Part shown: positions 7,155 to 8,773 of the stretch, piece after piece | Layout: every line of letters starts with the position of its first letter | Position numbering within the stretch: the stretch's first letter is position 1 | NCBI GenBank assembly: GCA_027621895.1 | Contig: JAQCAK010000054.1 | Coordinates: forward strand, 1-8,773 | Origin: Pseudomonadota bacterium | GTDB taxonomy: Bacteria > Pseudomonadota > Gammaproteobacteria > Pseudomonadales > Azotimanducaceae | Direction: 5' to 3' | DNA length: 8,773 nucleotides | Translations under genes and position numbers: made by a program | The notes under the pieces: generated by a model | The model's input: the letters and a program-made list of their open reading frames with translations, nothing else | The model's database searches: none | What the model was told of the DNA's origin: nothing

Positions 7155-8332
7155 TCCGGTCGCCGGCGATGGCCCTGCCCTCCGCTGGTTTTGCGGGAAA
7201 GGTACAGCGCCAGCAGCATTAACAGCATCAGGGCGCCGTAGCATCCGCTGCCAAAGATCAGTACGGTCTGGCTGTCGGTCCAGTCGACAATCTGGCTGGT
7301 CACCGCAGGGCTGAGTGCGGTGCCCACGGTGGCACCGAGCAGCAACAGCGAAACCAGTCGTGCACTGGGAAGGCGGACCTGCTCCGTCGCGAAAGATATC
7401 AGTGCCTTGAGCATCCCGAGATTCAGAAAGCCCCAGAGCAGGGTAATGATGACCAGTCCCTCGACCTCCGGATAATTCCACAACGCCAGCGAACCGAAAA
7501 ACGTGGTGACTGCGCCGAGCAGCACCAGCTTCCTGACTCCGATTTTCAGTACCCACCAGGCAACGAACAGCTGGGCGAAAAACATGCCGACCCAGAACTG
7601 GCCAACCAGGGAGCCAGCCACCGGCGTTGAAGCTGACAGATAGGTTGAGGCGTAGCTGGGCAGCCAGAACAGCATGGAGTACTGCCCCAGTGTGTAAAGA
7701 AACAGAGAGACCACTGCCAGCCAGACCGGTATGGGCCAGGGTTCGAGTACCGGCAGTTCCTCCGCATCTTTGACCGTGTCCGGGAAACTGGCGGACACGC
7801 TTAACGCGCAGATCGCCAGCGCTACCAGTCCCACCAGCTGGTAAGTTGAACTCCAGCCGAATTCCCGGCTGATAAACCAGGTGGCTATCCAGGCCGTCAG
7901 GAAACCCGCCACACTGAAGCAGCTGTCGGTGATCACCAGCATGGATGCGCGTCTGGCATCGTCAAAGGTTCTGGAAATCGTCAGCGCCGCGCCGGCGAGC
8001 CCAATGCCACAGCCCGTTCCTACCAGGCCAAGAATGAGACTGGATACGGCCAAGCTGGGTACCAGCAGAAACGAAATCAATAACAGTCCCATCAGACCGT
8101 AGACACCGATCAATACGTGCTTCAGTCGAACCAGGTCATAGATGAACAGGGCGATCACCGCACCCACCAGGATGCCCCCCGTCAGCCAGCTGAACTGGCG
8201 GGTGACGTCGGTCACCGGCTGGTTAAAGTACTCGGCCATGGGGGTCGAAATGATCCCGATGGGTGCGAGCATGGCTGACATGACGAAATAGGTGAGGAAA
8301 CTCACAGAAGTCGTTCGATAGAGGTTTTTCAC
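7136..8332 (-). CDS. MFS transporter, TsgA-like
   Basis: The frame is highly hydrophobic, with about twelve predicted membrane helices and a short basic cytoplasmic tail (SRKTSGGQGHRRRP). From memory it matches TsgA-type permeases at several blocks: an SFLTYF opening helix, an AEYFNQPVTDV loop, the ITDSCFSVAG segment (about 134-143), and a LYTLGQYSMLFWLPSYAS region. The chosen start is GTG at 8332-8330 (398 aa), giving an N-terminus MKNLYRTTSVSF that fits the family. A TTG at 8353 adds seven residues (405 aa). Neither has a convincing Shine-Dalgarno sequence. The stop is TAG at 7138-7136, inside the 3' end of the ligase gene on the other strand. It probably moves a small solute across the inner membrane. 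A link to the adjacent catabolic operon is possible but unproved, because the gene is on the opposite strand with its own upstream region. Confidence 0.87.
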   Translation of the reverse strand: MKNLYRTTSVSFLTYFVMSAMLAPIGIISTPMAEYFNQPVTDVTRQFSWLTGGILVGAVIALFIYDLVRLKHVLIGVYGLMGLLLISFLLVPSLAVSSLILGLVGTGCGIGLAGAALTISRTFDDARRASMLVITDSCFSVAGFLTAWIATWFISREFGWSSTYQLVGLVALAICALSVSASFPDTVKDAEELPVLEPWPIPVWLAVVSLFLYTLGQYSMLFWLPSYASTYLSASTPVAGSLVGQFWVGMFFAQLFVAWWVLKIGVRKLVLLGAVTTFFGSLALWNYPEVEGLVIITLLWGFLNLGMLKALISFATEQVRLPSARLVSLLLLGATVGTALSPAVTSQIVDWTDSQTVLIFGSGCYGALMLLMLLALYLSRKTSGGQGHRRRPDQAFSQ

Positions 8333-8366
8333 TGGAGAGCACCCGGACAGCAATCGCTAGTTTGGC

Positions 8367-8380
8367 ACAGCGTGCGCTGT
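8367..8380. promoter_or_regulatory. Perfect inverted repeat ACAGCG-TG-CGCTGT, possible operator
   Basis: Two 6-base arms, ACAGCG and CGCTGT, are exact reverse complements around a 2-base centre. The site lies 34 bases upstream of the likely transporter start and inside the spacer of the weak minus-strand promoter candidate, where a repressor would block transcription. No T-run follows on either side, so it is not a terminator. Six-base arms can arise by chance in GC-rich DNA, so confidence is limited. Confidence 0.3.
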
Positions 8381-8473
8381 CCCGGCAAAGACTGGTTGGC
8401 CGTCGATGCAGAACCGGACACCTGGGCCCCGGCTACAAGCGATGTACCCGGTCGAACGGCGAGCATGTGTCTT

Positions 8474-8494
8474 CGCTAAAGAAATACGCTAGAG
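8474..8494 (+). repeat. Direct repeat CGCTAAAG / CGCTAGAG upstream of the small membrane protein gene
   Basis: Two 8-base units at 8474-8481 and 8487-8494 match at seven of eight positions with a 13-base period. A further CGCTAG is present at 8355-8360. The second unit overlaps the TAGAGT -10 candidate. It could be a regulator half-site pair or chance similarity. Confidence 0.25.
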
Positions 8495-8542
8495 TGAAGC
8501 CAGAGCATCGAGGCTCCCGGATTCCCCACTAATGAAATACCG

Positions 8543-8548
8543 AAGGAG
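8543..8548 (+). promoter_or_regulatory. Ribosome binding site deciding the start at 8557
   Basis: AAGGAG lies eight bases before the ATG at 8557. A competing ATG at 8532 in another frame lies upstream of this site and has no Shine-Dalgarno sequence of its own, so 8557 is preferred. Confidence 0.7.
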
Positions 8549-8556
8549 AGAGCGGT

Positions 8557-8773
8557 ATGAAACAGATTGGCTGGATTACCCTGGCGTCATGGGTAGCAAC
8601 ATTGATTCTTGCTTACCTGGGACTGGGCGGTTACCTGTACGAGGCGCTGGAAGGCATGGATCGCGCCATGATTCCTCTCGCTGCGCCCGCGGCCTTCGTC
8701 GTCATGGCTGTTGTGAGCATCGTTCTGAGTATTCTCTGGGCGCGGCAAATCGGCTCAGGCGATGCTGCGGCTG
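8557..8773 (+). CDS. Small two-helix membrane protein, N-terminal part (3' truncated by window edge)
   Basis: The frame starts with ATG after AAGGAG and stays open for 72 codons to the end of the window. The visible protein begins MKQIGWITLASW and has two hydrophobic segments, about residues 6-28 and 39-61. They are separated by a short polar loop (YEALEGMDRA) and followed by WARQIGSGDAAA. I do not recognise a family. It is an inner-membrane protein by hydropathy, with both termini likely on the same side. It is divergent from the TsgA-like transporter and may share regulation with it. Total length and any downstream domain are outside the window. Confidence 0.6.
   Translation, partial: MKQIGWITLASWVATLILAYLGLGGYLYEALEGMDRAMIPLAAPAAFVVMAVVSIVLSILWARQIGSGDAAA

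Larger units (their letters stand above)
8333..8556. promoter_or_regulatory. Divergent intergenic region between transporter and small membrane protein genes
   Basis: No coding potential supported by a ribosome site is visible in these 224 bases. Because genes leave in both directions, both promoters should lie here. A weak plus-strand -10 candidate is TAGAGT at 8490-8495, 4/6 to consensus, with no convincing -35. A weak minus-strand candidate is TTGCCG (8388-8383) with CAAACT (8364-8359) at 18-base spacing. A minus-strand start near 8350 would favour the GTG at 8332 over the TTG at 8353 as translation start. These promoter calls are tentative. Confidence 0.35.

Noticed and set aside
7160..7169. 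Palindrome TCGCCGGCGA just after the ligase stop as a terminator
   Set aside because: The arms are only five bases with no loop and no T-run follows. It lies inside the coding sequence of the convergent transporter, so it fits codon composition better.
8330..8353. Signal-peptide or lipoprotein reading of the transporter N-terminus (MLSGC from the TTG start)
   Set aside because: The Cys arises only with the TTG start, there is no hydrophobic stretch before it, and the GTG start fits the family better.
8532..8773. Alternative open frame from ATG 8532 to the window end
   Set aside because: It has no Shine-Dalgarno sequence and an Arg/Cys/His-rich shadow-like product, while the frame from 8557 has AAGGAG and two clean membrane segments.

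Overview
The window looks like a chromosomal segment of a moderately high-GC Gram-negative bacterium, most likely a gammaproteobacterium. That placement rests on codon use, strong AGGAG-type ribosome binding sites, the tight operon layout and a TsgA-like transporter. It is inference, since there is no rRNA or other taxonomic marker in view. No mobile element, tRNA, rRNA or CRISPR array was seen.

Bases 1-7154 hold one compact plus-strand operon that enters from the left edge. In order it encodes a TPP-dependent E1 alpha subunit (5' end missing), E1 beta, an AcoX-type protein of the ATP-NAD kinase fold, a lipoyl-bearing E2 acyltransferase, a dihydrolipoamide dehydrogenase (E3), and an AMP-forming acyl-CoA ligase/synthetase. 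Gaps are 1, 17, 12, 8 and 33 bases. E1, E2 and E3 together form a complete 2-oxoacid/acetoin dehydrogenase complex. AcoX points to the acetoin-dehydrogenase branch: cleavage of acetoin or a related alpha-hydroxyketone/diketone to an acyl-CoA plus an aldehyde, with electrons passing through lipoamide and FAD to NAD. The true substrate cannot be read from sequence. No acetoin regulator (AcoR), aldehyde dehydrogenase or butanediol dehydrogenase is visible here.

Bases 7136-8332 (or 8353) hold a minus-strand MFS permease resembling TsgA. It is convergent with the ligase gene and overlaps its 3' end by 19 bases. Bases 8333-8556 are a short non-coding divergent region with a perfect 6-bp-arm inverted repeat and a pair of CGCTA(A/G)AG direct repeats. 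A plus-strand gene for a small two-helix membrane protein starts at 8557 and runs off the right edge.

The least ordinary parts are three. The E2 has two tandem peripheral-subunit-binding domains where one is usual. The acoX gene is inserted between the E1 and E2 genes. An acyl-CoA ligase is appended to the complex operon and carries Glu in place of the nearly invariant Asp of its A7 motif. Together they suggest an acetoin-dehydrogenase-like complex that may work on a substrate other than plain acetoin, but this is a hypothesis.
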